Counted from the first letter of the stretch, positions 42,388-51,687 are shown. The stretch: 64,000 nucleotides of DNA from Rhodocyclaceae bacterium (GCA_016702335.1 JADJEF010000018.1:248001-312000); one strand, 5' to 3'. Numbers and translations: made by a program. Notes: generated by a model not told the origin, from the letters alone.

Positions 42388-43311
42388 ATGACGACTCCTC
42401 GCCACTTTTTGCAGTTTTCAGACTGCACCGCCGACGAGTTCGACTATCTCTTCAAGCGCAGTACGGTGATCAAAGGCCGGTTCAAGGCTTATGAGCGTTA
42501 CTGGCCACTGGAAGACCGTACGCTGGTCATGATTTTCGAGAAAGCCAGCACACGCACGCGCTTGTCGTTTGAGGCCGGCATGCATCAGCTCGGTGGTGCC
42601 GCGATTTATCTCAATACCCGCGATTCACAGCTGGGGCGCGGTGAGCCCGTGGAAGACGCAGCGCAGGTCATCTCGCGCATGAGCGACATCATCATGATCC
42701 GCACCTATGAGCAGGCGATCATCGACACGTTCGCCAAGTGGTCGCGGGTGCCGGTGATCAACGGTTTGACCAACGAGTTTCACCCGTGCCAGATTCTGGC
42801 CGACATCTTCACCTTCATTGAGCACCGTGGCCCGATCAAGGGTAAGACGGTGGCCTGGGTGGGTGATGCGAACAATATGTGCAACACCTGGTTGCAGGCG
42901 GCCAAACTGCTCGACTTCAGGCTCAATGTTTCTACGCCCGCCGGCTACCCGCTCGACCCCGCCGTTGCGGGCGTGACCGATACCGGCTGCTTCGAAGTCT
43001 TTGCCGACCCGTACGATGCTTGTCGGGGTGCCGATCTGGTCACTACGGATGTTTGGACCTCGATGGGTTTTGAAGCCGAGGGCGAAGCGCGCCACAAGGC
43101 CTTTGCCAACTGGCAGGTCACTGACGCGATGATGTCGGTGGCCAAGCCTGACGCCTTGTTCATGCATTGCCTGCCCGCGCATCGCGGTGAGGAGGTGGCG
43201 GCTGATGTGATTGATGGCAAGCAAAGCGTGGTGTGGGACGAAGCAGAAAACCGCCTGCATGTGCAGAAGGCACTCATCGAGTTCCTGCTGCTCGGGCGGG
43301 TCGACGATTGA
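42388..43311 (+). CDS. argF: Ornithine carbamoyltransferase
   Basis: 307 residues. The carbamoyl-phosphate motif is FEKASTRTRLSFE (S-T-R-T-R), the ornithine motif is FMHCLPAHRGEEV (H-C-L-P), and NGLTNEFHPCQILAD is a further signature. It condenses ornithine with carbamoyl phosphate to citrulline. The ATG follows the argD TAA with no gap, indicating translational coupling. argG follows 24 bp after it. Confidence 0.97.
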   Translation: MTTPRHFLQFSDCTADEFDYLFKRSTVIKGRFKAYERYWPLEDRTLVMIFEKASTRTRLSFEAGMHQLGGAAIYLNTRDSQLGRGEPVEDAAQVISRMSDIIMIRTYEQAIIDTFAKWSRVPVINGLTNEFHPCQILADIFTFIEHRGPIKGKTVAWVGDANNMCNTWLQAAKLLDFRLNVSTPAGYPLDPAVAGVTDTGCFEVFADPYDACRGADLVTTDVWTSMGFEAEGEARHKAFANWQVTDAMMSVAKPDALFMHCLPAHRGEEVAADVIDGKQSVVWDEAENRLHVQKALIEFLLLGRVDD

Positions 43312-43335
43312 TTAATTTTTTGATGGACTGTGATC

Positions 43336-44652
43336 ATGGCAACCAGCAAAGCAAGCAAAAAAACCGGTGAGAAAAAAATCAAGCGCGTTGTTCTCGCCTA
43401 TTCCGGCGGTCTGGACACCTCGGTCATTCTGAAATGGCTGCAAGACACCTACCAGTGTGAGGTGGTGACGTTTACCGCTGACCTTGGTCAGGGCGAAGAG
43501 CTGGAGCCGGCGCGCGCCAAGGCCATCAAGATGGGCATCAAGCCCGAACATATTTTTATCGACGACCTGCGTGAAGAGTTTGTGCGCGATTTCGTCTTTC
43601 CGATGTTTCGTGCCAACACCATTTACGAGGGTGAATACCTCTTGGGCACCTCGATTGCCCGTCCGTTGATTGCCAAACGCCTGGTCGAGATCGCCAGGAA
43701 GGTCGGCGCGGACACGATTTCGCACGGGGCCACCGGCAAGGGGAACGATCAGGTGCGCTTTGAGCTCGGGGCCTATGCGCTGATGCCCAACGTCAAGGTC
43801 ATCGCTCCGTGGCGCGAGTGGGATCTGCTCTCGCGCGAGAAACTGATGGCCTATGCCGAAACGCATGGCATTCCCATTGACATGAAGCACAAGAAGGGTG
43901 GCTCGCCGTATTCGATGGATGCCAACCTGCTGCACATTTCTTTCGAGGGACGTCATCTCGAAGACCCCGCCGCTGAGGCGGAAGAGTCGATGTGGCGCTG
44001 GACGGTCTCGCCTGAAAAGGCACCGAACGCCGCCGAGTACATTGACATCGAATTCAAACAAGGTGACCCGGTGGCCATCAATGGCCAGAAGATGAGCCCG
44101 GCCAAACTGCTGGCCACGCTGAACACCCTGGGCGGCAAGCACGGTATCGGCCGGCTCGATCTGGTCGAGAATCGCTATGTGGGCATGAAGTCGCGCGGCT
44201 GCTACGAAACCCCCGGCGGCACCATTTTGCTCAAGGCGCACCGTGCGATTGAGTCGATCTGCCTCGACCGCGAAGTGGCGCACCTGAAGGACGACCTGAT
44301 GCCGCGCTATGCCAGCCTGATTTACAACGGCTACTGGTGGGCGCCGGAACGCAAGGCGCTGCAGGCGCTGATTGATCACACGCAGGGTAACGTCAACGGT
44401 TGGGTGCGCATCAAACTCTATAAGGGCAATGTCATCGTTGTGGGCCGTGACTCGAAAACCGATTCGCTGTTCGACCCGACCATTGCCACCTTTGAGGACG
44501 ATGCCGGTGCCTACGACCAGAAGGATGCCCACGGCTTCATCCGCCTGAACGCCCTGCGCATGCGTATTGCAGGTAACCGCGTCAGCATTAGTACGGACAA
44601 CAAAGCGGCGACAAAGCAAGCGACGGGCAAAAAAGCGGCGGCAAAGAAGTAG
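43336..44652 (+). CDS. argG: Argininosuccinate synthase
   Basis: 438 residues, the longer argG type. The N-terminus RVVLAYSGGLDTSVILKWLQ has the PP-loop ATP motif. SHGATGKGNDQVRFE and DMKHKKGGSPYSMD are further family segments. It joins citrulline and aspartate at the cost of ATP. The C-terminal 20 residues are an Ala/Lys-rich tail. A leading GTG-ATC is in frame at 43330; the ATG at 43336 is preferred. The stop codon is followed immediately by a dispersed-repeat copy. Confidence 0.96.
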   Translation: MATSKASKKTGEKKIKRVVLAYSGGLDTSVILKWLQDTYQCEVVTFTADLGQGEELEPARAKAIKMGIKPEHIFIDDLREEFVRDFVFPMFRANTIYEGEYLLGTSIARPLIAKRLVEIARKVGADTISHGATGKGNDQVRFELGAYALMPNVKVIAPWREWDLLSREKLMAYAETHGIPIDMKHKKGGSPYSMDANLLHISFEGRHLEDPAAEAEESMWRWTVSPEKAPNAAEYIDIEFKQGDPVAINGQKMSPAKLLATLNTLGGKHGIGRLDLVENRYVGMKSRGCYETPGGTILLKAHRAIESICLDREVAHLKDDLMPRYASLIYNGYWWAPERKALQALIDHTQGNVNGWVRIKLYKGNVIVVGRDSKTDSLFDPTIATFEDDAGAYDQKDAHGFIRLNALRMRIAGNRVSISTDNKAATKQATGKKAAAKK

Positions 44653-44684
44653 TTTCCGCAAGTCGGCGCTGGCGAGACGGCGAT
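44653..44684 (+). repeat. Dispersed ~28-bp repeat, copy 8 (fills the argG-DUF2788 gap)
   Basis: TTTCCGCAAGTCGGCGCTGG followed by CGAGACGGCGATG starts at the base after the argG stop and runs into the ATG of the next gene. It is the consensus sequence; the 28-base core is identical to copies 1 and 10. Confidence 0.9.
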
Positions 44685-44892
44685 GTTTGGTTTCTCCGAG
44701 GAGCAAATCGCGGGATTCGGCATGACCTTCGGGATCGGCGGGTTCATGCTGTACATGCTCTTCATCATCGGCGAACTGGCCTGGAAGTCCAAGGCCGGCA
44801 AACTGGGAACCTTCATCCTGTTTTTCGTGCTGTCGTTCGGCATGCTGGGCTTTGTCGCCAAAACCATCATTCAGAAAATTTGGGGAATATGA
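44683..44892 (+). CDS. DUF2788 small membrane protein
   Basis: 69 residues with two membrane helices (about 14-32 GGFMLYMLFIIGELAW region and 42-62). It matches the small DUF2788 family of proteobacterial membrane proteins; the function is unknown. Its ATG coincides with the end of a repeat copy, so the repeat supplies the translation-initiation region (there is only a weak GCGAG Shine-Dalgarno-like stretch). It is followed one base later by ppnP. Confidence 0.75.
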   Translation: MFGFSEEQIAGFGMTFGIGGFMLYMLFIIGELAWKSKAGKLGTFILFFVLSFGMLGFVAKTIIQKIWGI

Positions 44893-44893
44893 A

Positions 44894-45208
44894 ATGTCGA
44901 GCAATTTTGAAAATGTCGCTGTGGTGAAGAAGGCCAATGTCTATTTCGATGGCAAGTGCGTGAGCCATAGCCTGGTGCTGGCCGACGGCACCAGGAAGAG
45001 CGTCGGCGTGATCATGCCGGCGACCCTGACCTTTAATACCGGAGCCGCCGAAATCATGGAAACCGTCGCCGGGGCCTGTCGTTACAAGCTTGCAGGGGCG
45101 GACTGGGTGTTAGTTGCTGCCGGCGAAAGTTTCAACGTGCCGGCCAACTCAGCGTTTGACATTGAAGTCACCGGTGAGCCCTATCATTACGTTTGCCACT
45201 TTGCCTGA
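44894..45208 (+). CDS. ppnP: Pyrimidine/purine nucleoside phosphorylase (cupin)
   Basis: 104 residues, a small cupin of the YaiE/PpnP (DUF1255) type: NFENVAVVKKANVYFDGKCVSHSL, GVIMPATLTFNTGAAEIMETV and FDIEVTGEPYHYVCHF. It phosphorolyses several nucleosides in the cytoplasm. The ATG at 44894 is the conserved start. yajQ starts 11 bp later, so the small genes after argG may form an operon. Confidence 0.92.
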   Translation: MSSNFENVAVVKKANVYFDGKCVSHSLVLADGTRKSVGVIMPATLTFNTGAAEIMETVAGACRYKLAGADWVLVAAGESFNVPANSAFDIEVTGEPYHYVCHFA

Positions 45209-45219
45209 GCCATCACATC

Positions 45220-45714
45220 ATGCCGTCATTTGACATCACCTCCGAGACCGACATGGTGGCGTTGAAGAACGCCATCGATGTGGCAGGTCGCCATATCGGC
45301 AATCGCTACGACTTCAAGGGCACCTCGGCCAAGGTTGAGCTAAACGAGAAGGACAAGCTCATCACGCTCTGGGGCGATTCTGATTTTCAGCTGAGTCAGA
45401 TAAAAGACATTCTGTTTCCAGAACTGGAAAAGAAGGAACGCGAAAGTACCAAGCGTCTTGAGGCCGGCGACGTGCAAACCGTGTCGGGCAACAAGTCGAA
45501 ACAGGTTCTCACCATCAAGGTGGGCATCGAGGCGGAGCTCGCCAAGAAGCTGGTGCGCATCATCAAGGACAGCAAGCTTAAAGTGCAGGCGAGCATTCAG
45601 GGCGAAGCGGTTCGAGTGACCGGTGCCAAGCGTGACTTGCTTCAGGAAACGATTGCGCTGGTCAAGAAGTCGGTCACCGATTTTCCCCTGCAGTACGGAA
45701 ATTTTCGCGATTGA
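45220..45714 (+). CDS. yajQ: YajQ family nucleotide-binding protein
   Basis: 164 residues. MPSFDITSETDMVALKNAID and YDFKGTSAKVEL are signatures, as is a conserved KLVRIIKDSKLKVQASIQGE segment. Some members bind cyclic di-GMP. The ATG at 45220 is the conserved start; a longer frame (45193) overlaps ppnP. The next gene begins 10 bp after it. Confidence 0.95.
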   Translation: MPSFDITSETDMVALKNAIDVAGRHIGNRYDFKGTSAKVELNEKDKLITLWGDSDFQLSQIKDILFPELEKKERESTKRLEAGDVQTVSGNKSKQVLTIKVGIEAELAKKLVRIIKDSKLKVQASIQGEAVRVTGAKRDLLQETIALVKKSVTDFPLQYGNFRD

Positions 45715-45724
45715 CGGCAAGCGC

Positions 45725-46321
45725 ATGAGCGAGCCTGCCGGCTTGATTGCCCACCTGCGTCAGCAGCTTGATGCCGGCGTCTTGCCCGCCGAAATTGACA
45801 AGAGTTACATGCCGGAGGGACCGCTCGTGCCCGCCGCCGTGTTGGTGCCGGTTGTTCTGCGTGACCAAGAACCCACGGTCTTGCTTACGTTACGCACCAG
45901 TCACTTGCGTGATCACGCCGGGCAAATCAGCTTTCCCGGCGGGCGCACTGAACGTGATGATGATTCTGCCGAAGAAACGGCCTTGCGCGAGGCGGAGGAA
46001 GAGGTCGGCCTGCATCGCCGCCATGTTCAGATCATTGGTCGACTGCCGCCGTTTCTGACCATTACCGGCTTTGTCGTCACGCCGGTCATTGGCTTGATCA
46101 AGCCACCCTTTGAACTGAAGCGCGACGATTTTGAAGTCGCCGAGGTGTTTGAAACTCCGCTGGCTTTTCTCATGGATCAGGAAAATCATGTGCGTCACGA
46201 AGTGATGCATCAGGGTAAGCTTCATCACTATTGGTCTATGCCCTGGCAGGGCTACAACATCTGGGGAGCGACGGCGGGAATGCTTCGTCAGTTGAGTGAA
46301 GTCTTTGTTGGGAATCGGTAA
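45725..46321 (+). CDS. NUDIX hydrolase, CoA pyrophosphatase (NudL) type
   Basis: 198 residues. The segment QISFPGGRTERDDDSAEETA, continuing into LREAEEEVGL, has the NUDIX box with an extended Asp-rich insert typical of CoA pyrophosphatases. These cleave CoA and related dinucleotides. The ATG at 45725 is chosen because the longer frame runs back into yajQ. The C-terminal part has WGATAGMLRQL, another family segment. Confidence 0.88.
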   Translation: MSEPAGLIAHLRQQLDAGVLPAEIDKSYMPEGPLVPAAVLVPVVLRDQEPTVLLTLRTSHLRDHAGQISFPGGRTERDDDSAEETALREAEEEVGLHRRHVQIIGRLPPFLTITGFVVTPVIGLIKPPFELKRDDFEVAEVFETPLAFLMDQENHVRHEVMHQGKLHHYWSMPWQGYNIWGATAGMLRQLSEVFVGNR

Positions 46322-46400
46322 TTTCGCATCGTCAGTGACCTGTCAGTCGCTGCCGGTAAGGTGTCGGGCCTGTCAATTTAACTAGTTAAGGAGCAGCGGG

Positions 46401-47588
46401 ATGTCGGAAAAGCGTGAAGTAGTCGTTTTGAGTGCCGTTCGTTCGGCAGTAGGGGCATTCGGTGGCTCTTTGAGTGGCATGGAGCCGGCTGAATTGGGCG
46501 GCCTGGTCATCAAGGAGGCGATCAGCCGCTCCGGGGTTACGCCCGAGAAGGTCACATTTGCCGCTGTCGGCACGGTGATCCCGACCGAAGCCCGTTACGC
46601 CTACGTCGCTCGCAATGCCAGTATTCAGGGCGGCATGACCATGGAATCGGTGGCTGTGGCTGTCAATCGTCTGTGCGGTTCCTCGCAGCAGGCCGTGGTG
46701 AGCGCCGCCCAGGCCCTGCTGCTGGGCGATGCCGATTACGCCGTTGCTGGTGGTGTTGAGGTGATGTCGCGCGGCGGATATCTCTCGACCAACATGCGCA
46801 CGGGTGCCCGCATGGGCGACGTGAAGATGCTCGACACCATGACCTGTGCGCTGACCGATCCGTTCGGTGTCGGTCACATGGGAATCACCGCCGAGAATCT
46901 GGCAACCAAATACGACATTACCCGCGAGCAGCAGGACGCCTTTGCTCTCGAATCGCAGCAGCGCGCCGCCAAAGCGGTCGCCGAAGGCCGCTTCAAGACG
47001 CAGATCGTCCCGATTACCCTGCAAACACGCAAGGGCGACGTGGTGTTTGACACCGACGAGCACGTCAAGGCCAACACTACGCTTGAAACATTGGCCAAGA
47101 TGAAGCCGGCCTTCAAGAAAGACGGCACGGTGACGGCGGGTAATGCCTCTGGCATCAACGACGGCGCGGCTTTCCTGGTGCTGGCCGATGCGGCCAAGGC
47201 CAAGGCCGATGGCCACAAGCCGATGGCGCGCCTGGTGGCCTACGGCATCGCCGGCGTGCCCAACGAAATCATGGGCTATGGCCCGGTGCCTTCCTCGCAA
47301 GTTGCCCTGAAAAAGGCCGGCTTGACGGTCGCGCAGATGGATGTGGTCGAGTCCAACGAAGCCTTTGCTGCGCAGAGCCTCTCGGTACTCAAGGGCCTCG
47401 GGCTGGACCCGGCCAAGACCAACCCGAACGGCGGCGCGATCGCCATTGGCCACCCGGTGGGTGCCTCCGGTGCTGTGATCATTACCAAGGCGCTGTATGA
47501 ACTGGAGCGCATTGGCGGCAAGTACGCCATGGCGACGATGTGTATTGGCGGCGGTCAGGGCATCACCACGATCTGGGAACGGCTGTAA
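46401..47588 (+). CDS. Acetyl-CoA C-acetyltransferase (thiolase)
   Basis: 395 residues. Catalytic motifs: NRLCGSSQQAVVSAAQ (nucleophile Cys near residue 91), GGVEVMSRG, NPNGGAIAIGHPVGASGA (His) and CIGGGQG (second Cys). It condenses two acetyl-CoA to acetoacetyl-CoA, or works in beta-oxidation. With the PHA-system gene nearby, a PhaA-like role is possible but not proven. A good AAGGAG precedes the ATG. A strong terminator follows. Confidence 0.95.
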   Translation: MSEKREVVVLSAVRSAVGAFGGSLSGMEPAELGGLVIKEAISRSGVTPEKVTFAAVGTVIPTEARYAYVARNASIQGGMTMESVAVAVNRLCGSSQQAVVSAAQALLLGDADYAVAGGVEVMSRGGYLSTNMRTGARMGDVKMLDTMTCALTDPFGVGHMGITAENLATKYDITREQQDAFALESQQRAAKAVAEGRFKTQIVPITLQTRKGDVVFDTDEHVKANTTLETLAKMKPAFKKDGTVTAGNASGINDGAAFLVLADAAKAKADGHKPMARLVAYGIAGVPNEIMGYGPVPSSQVALKKAGLTVAQMDVVESNEAFAAQSLSVLKGLGLDPAKTNPNGGAIAIGHPVGASGAVIITKALYELERIGGKYAMATMCIGGGQGITTIWERL

Positions 47589-47608
47589 TCCGGCGTCCTC
47601 TCCTAAAG

Positions 47609-47634
47609 ATCCCCGCTCCGGCGGGGTTTTTTTT
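47609..47634 (+). terminator. Rho-independent terminator after the thiolase gene
   Basis: CCCCGC-TCCG-GCGGGG forms a six-base GC stem followed by eight T. Confidence 0.92.
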
Positions 47635-47680
47635 GACCGTCTTTCCCGGTGTGGGGATTAGGCGGCCAGAGGGCCAAGGC

Positions 47681-47686
47681 TATAAT
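47681..47686 (+). promoter_or_regulatory. Probable -10 box (TATAAT) for purL
   Basis: A perfect TATAAT lies about 60 bp upstream of the purL start and just after the thiolase terminator. The -35 at the right spacing (about 47658) is weak. Confidence 0.5.
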
Positions 47687-47747
47687 TTCGCCTCCCGCGA
47701 CTCCTCGTTGAGTCGGCTGATTGTCTGAATTTTCCTCTGGCGCTCCC

Positions 47748-50700
47748 ATGGCTGAATTTCTCGCGCTTCGCGGCACTGCCGCGTTTTCCGCTTCCCGTCT
47801 GGCCCGATTGCAGCAACAGCTTGAGGCGATCGCCCCCAAAGTCAAAGTTAGCGCCGAACACTGGTATCTGATTGACCTGAGCGCGCCGCTGAGCGCGGCC
47901 GAGCAAGCCCGCTTGGGCGAGCTACTGGCCGTTGCGCCAACGCGGGCGCCGGTTCCGGCCGGGGAACTGCTGGTGGTGACCCCGCGTCTGGGCACCATCT
48001 CGCCCTGGGCCTCAAAGGCCACCGACATTGCGCGTAATTGCGGCTTTGCCACGGTGCGCCGCATCGAGCGAGTGACGGCCTATTACCTGCAGAATGCCGG
48101 TGCTGCCAAGTCGGCGCTGGTAGCACGGCGCTTACATGATCGTATGACCGAGTCGGTACTGGCCTCGATCGATGAGGCGCGGGCGTTGTTCCATCACGTC
48201 GCGCCCAAGCCTTTGGAAACGGTCGATATTTTGGCGGGCGGGCAAGCCGCGCTGGAAAAAGCGAATGCCACGCTCGGTTTGGCGCTATCGCCCGACGAGA
48301 TCGAGTATCTCGTGGAAAACTTTACGGCGATCAAGCGTAACCCGACCGATGTCGAGTTGATGATGTTTGCGCAGGCCAACTCCGAGCATTGCCGGCATAA
48401 GATTTTCAACGCCACCTGGACGGTCGATGGGCAGGACCAGCAGCATTCCCTGTTCGGCATGATCCGCGAGACGCACAAGGCGCATCCGCAGGGCACGGTA
48501 GTGGCGTATTCCGATAACGCCGCCGTGATCGTGGGCGCAGAAATCCGCCGGTTCTACCCCGGCCCCGATGGCACGTACCAGTATCGTGACGAACTGACCC
48601 ATATTCTGGCCAAGGTCGAAACGCACAATCACCCCACCGCCATTTCGCCCTTCGCCGGCGCGGCCACTGGTTCGGGCGGGGAAATCCGCGACGAAGGCGC
48701 AACCGGGCGCGGCTCCAAGCCCAAGGCCGGCCTGTGTGGTTTTTCGGTATCTGACCTCAAGATTCCCGGCTATGGCCAGCCGTGGGAATCGAACTATGGC
48801 AAGCCGGATCGTATTGCCTCTGCGCTCGACATCATGATCGAAGGCCCGATTGGCGCGGCAGCCTTCAACAACGAGTTTGGCCGTCCCAATTTGGCGGGTT
48901 ACTTCCGCACCTACGAACAACAGGTGGCCGGCGAGATGCGGGGCTATCACAAGCCGATCATGATTGCCGGCGGGCTGGGCAGCATTGCCGACCGCCATTC
49001 GCACAAGAGTGATTTTGGCGAAGGCACGCTGATGATTCAACTGGGCGGCCCCGGCATGCTGATCGGTCTGGGCGGTGGTGCCGCGTCGTCGATGGCGACC
49101 GGTACTAACACCGCCGATCTCGACTTTGCCTCGGTGCAGCGCGGCAATCCGGAGATCCAGCGGCGCGCGCAAGAGGTCATTGATCGCTGCTGGCAGATGG
49201 GCGACGCCAACCCGATTTTGGCCATACACGATGTCGGCGCCGGTGGTATTTCCAATGCCATGCCCGAGTTGGCCGATGTGGCGAGTCGCGGCGCGGTGTT
49301 TGACCTGCGCGCGGTACCGAGTGAAGAGCCGGGCATGAGCCCGCGCGAGATCTGGAGCAATGAAGCGCAGGAGCGTTACGTGCTGGCCATCGCGCCCGAG
49401 CGCCTCGATGAGTTTCGCGCGCTGTGCGAGCGCGAGCGCTGTCCGTTCGCGGTGATTGGCAAGGCCACCGTCGAGCGACAACTTATCGTGGCCGATGAGC
49501 ACTTTGGTAATCGCCCGGTCGATATGGCCATGGATGTGTTGCTGGGCAAGGCACCACGCTTGCACCGCAATGCGCAGCGGGCAAGCACCGCAGGGTCGCC
49601 GCTGGATGTCGGCGCGATTGAACTCAAGGAAGCCATTGAGCGGGTGCTGCGCCTGCCCAGTGTGGCGAGCAAGAATTTCCTGATCACGATCGGGGACCGC
49701 AGTGTGGGTGGCTTGACGGCGCGCGATCAGATGGTCGGTCCCTGGCAGGTGCCGGTGGCGGATGTCGCAGTTACGACCATGGGTTTCGAGACGAGCTTGG
49801 GTGAGTGCTTCGCCATGGGCGAGCGCACCCCGATCGCGGTCCTCGACGCCCCGGCATCCGGACGCATGGCGGTCGGAGAAGCGATCACCAATCTGGCAGC
49901 GGCGGACGTACCTGAGATCACGCAGATTAAGCTCTCGGCCAACTGGATGGCAGCGGCCGGTCATGGCAACGAGGATGCCGCGCTGTTCGATACCGTGAAG
50001 ACAGTGGGGCTGGATTTTTGTCCGGCACTTGGTGTTGCTATTCCCGTCGGCAAGGACTCCTTGTCCATGCGTACGCGCTGGGAAGAGTCGGGCGTGCAAA
50101 AACAGGTGATTGCACCACTCTCGCTTATCGTCACCGCCTTTGCCCCCTGCGCGGATGTGCGCCGTACCCTGACCCCGCAATTGCGCCGCGATGCGGATGT
50201 CGGCGAAACGGAACTGTTGCTGATCGATTTGGGGCTGGGCCGTAACCGGCTGGGTGGTTCGGCGCTGGCGCAGGTACTCGGCGTGACCGGTGAAAGCACT
50301 CCCGATATCGACGCCGACTTATTGCAGCGCTTCTTTGCCGCCGTGCAGGCGGTGCGGCCGCATGTGCTGGCCTATCACGACCGTTCCGACGGCGGACTGC
50401 TGGCAACGGTTGCTGAAATGTGTTTTGCTGGTCATGTGGGCGTGTCGCTCAATCTCGACGCGCTCTGCTACGACCCGCTGATGAACGATATCGATGGCAT
50501 CGAGCGCAAGCCGCAGGTGATCGCCGGGCGCTTGAGTGACCGACTGATGGCGGCCCTGTTCAATGAAGAGTTGGGCGCGGTGCTGCAGATTCGGCGCACT
50601 GATCGCGAAGTGGTGATGAAGTGCCTGCGCGAGCATGGTCTGGGTGCCAATGCACACCTTGTCGGTACCTTGAATACCGAGGACGAACTGCGCCTGTGGC

Positions 50701-51650
50701 GCAATGCCAAGCGGGTGTTTTCGGCCAAGCGCTGCGTCTTGCAGCAGATCTGGAGTGAGGTAAGCTACCAGATCGCACGGATACGCGATGACACGCAGTG
50801 CGCGCAGGAAGAGTTTGATGGCCTGCTTGACGCTTCCGATCCGGGGCTGAGCTTTTCAGTCGGTTCGCCGGTAGCCGCGCCAGCGGTTGTCGGCACCCGC
50901 CCACGCATGGCGATCTTGCGTGAGCAGGGTGTAAATGGTCATGTCGAAATGGCGGCGGCCTTTGACCGCGCCGGCTTTCAAAGCGTGGATTTGCATATGT
51001 CTGACCTCCAATCAGGGCACGTGCATCTTGCCGATTTCAAGGGGTTGGTCGCCTGTGGCGGCTTTTCCTACGGTGATGTATTGGGCGCGGGGCAGGGCTG
51101 GGCAAAATCGATTTTGTTCAATTCCCGTTTGGCTGACGAATTCGCTGATTTTTTTGCTCGGAGTGACAGCTTCGCTCTTGGCGTGTGCAACGGCTGCCAG
51201 ATGATGAGCAACCTGGCTCGCTTGATTCCGGGCGCGCAGGCATGGCCGACCTTCCAGCGCAATCGCTCTGAGCAGTTCGAAGCGCGCTTTACCATGGTTG
51301 AGGTCCCCGAGTCACCCTCGATCTTTTTGTCAGGCATGGCCGGGTGGCGCTTGCCGGTGGTGGTTTCTCATGGTGAAGGTCGGGCCGAATTCTCTGGCCC
51401 CGCCAACGTCACACCAGCGCTTCGCTACATCACCCGGCGTGGCGAAGTGGCCACGGGCTATCCAGATAACCCGAATGGCTCGCCTGATGGGCTGGCGGGC
51501 GTGACGACGGCGGATGGCCGCTTCACCATCATGATGCCGCACCCAGAGCGAGTGTTCCGCACGGTACAGATGTCGTGGGCAGGTGATGCGAGTTCCGAGG
51601 ACTCACCCTGGATGAGCATGTTCTACAACGCACGGCGCTGGGTGGGATAA
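47748..51650 (+). CDS. purL: Phosphoribosylformylglycinamidine synthase
   Basis: About 1300 residues, the large single-chain type. The N-terminal domain runs to about residue 200; the FGAM synthetase core has AQANSEHCRHKIFNA, KVETHNHPTAISPFAGAATGSGGEIRDE and further ATP-site segments. The C-terminal glutaminase part has GGFSYGDVLGAGQGW, CNGCQMMSNL with the nucleophile Cys, and the late HPERVF His region. It converts FGAR, glutamine and ATP to FGAM in purine synthesis. The ATG at 47748 is preferred over a TTG at 47721. Bases 48105-48131 resemble the dispersed repeat and are read in frame as KSALVARRL. Confidence 0.97.
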   Translation: MAEFLALRGTAAFSASRLARLQQQLEAIAPKVKVSAEHWYLIDLSAPLSAAEQARLGELLAVAPTRAPVPAGELLVVTPRLGTISPWASKATDIARNCGFATVRRIERVTAYYLQNAGAAKSALVARRLHDRMTESVLASIDEARALFHHVAPKPLETVDILAGGQAALEKANATLGLALSPDEIEYLVENFTAIKRNPTDVELMMFAQANSEHCRHKIFNATWTVDGQDQQHSLFGMIRETHKAHPQGTVVAYSDNAAVIVGAEIRRFYPGPDGTYQYRDELTHILAKVETHNHPTAISPFAGAATGSGGEIRDEGATGRGSKPKAGLCGFSVSDLKIPGYGQPWESNYGKPDRIASALDIMIEGPIGAAAFNNEFGRPNLAGYFRTYEQQVAGEMRGYHKPIMIAGGLGSIADRHSHKSDFGEGTLMIQLGGPGMLIGLGGGAASSMATGTNTADLDFASVQRGNPEIQRRAQEVIDRCWQMGDANPILAIHDVGAGGISNAMPELADVASRGAVFDLRAVPSEEPGMSPREIWSNEAQERYVLAIAPERLDEFRALCERERCPFAVIGKATVERQLIVADEHFGNRPVDMAMDVLLGKAPRLHRNAQRASTAGSPLDVGAIELKEAIERVLRLPSVASKNFLITIGDRSVGGLTARDQMVGPWQVPVADVAVTTMGFETSLGECFAMGERTPIAVLDAPASGRMAVGEAITNLAAADVPEITQIKLSANWMAAAGHGNEDAALFDTVKTVGLDFCPALGVAIPVGKDSLSMRTRWEESGVQKQVIAPLSLIVTAFAPCADVRRTLTPQLRRDADVGETELLLIDLGLGRNRLGGSALAQVLGVTGESTPDIDADLLQRFFAAVQAVRPHVLAYHDRSDGGLLATVAEMCFAGHVGVSLNLDALCYDPLMNDIDGIERKPQVIAGRLSDRLMAALFNEELGAVLQIRRTDREVVMKCLREHGLGANAHLVGTLNTEDELRLWRNAKRVFSAKRCVLQQIWSEVSYQIARIRDDTQCAQEEFDGLLDASDPGLSFSVGSPVAAPAVVGTRPRMAILREQGVNGHVEMAAAFDRAGFQSVDLHMSDLQSGHVHLADFKGLVACGGFSYGDVLGAGQGWAKSILFNSRLADEFADFFARSDSFALGVCNGCQMMSNLARLIPGAQAWPTFQRNRSEQFEARFTMVEVPESPSIFLSGMAGWRLPVVVSHGEGRAEFSGPANVTPALRYITRRGEVATGYPDNPNGSPDGLAGVTTADGRFTIMMPHPERVFRTVQMSWAGDASSEDSPWMSMFYNARRWVG
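48105..48131 (+). repeat. Dispersed repeat, divergent copy 9 (inside purL)
   Basis: GCCAAGTCGGCGCTGGTAGC followed by ACGGCGC matches the consensus at about 22 of 26 bases, in the same frame as the manC copy. It lies in a variable loop just before the conserved LHDRMTE segment. Confidence 0.5.
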
Positions 51651-51681
51651 TCCGCAAGTCGGCGCTGGCGAGACGGCGATA
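51651..51681 (+). repeat. Dispersed ~28-bp repeat, copy 10 (just after purL stop)
   Basis: TCCGCAAGTCGGCGCTGGCG followed by AGACGGCGAT starts at the base after the purL TAA; the 28-base core is identical to copies 1 and 8. Confidence 0.9.
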
Positions 51682-51687
51682 GCAATG

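Noticed and set aside
43312..44937. Long open frame on the minus strand across argG
   Set aside because: It is the antisense of argG, whose motifs are complete; the antisense product has low-complexity composition and no motif.
48285..50180. Long open frame on the minus strand inside purL
   Set aside because: Antisense of a fully conserved purL region, caused by GC-rich codon usage; no ribosome-binding site or family motif.
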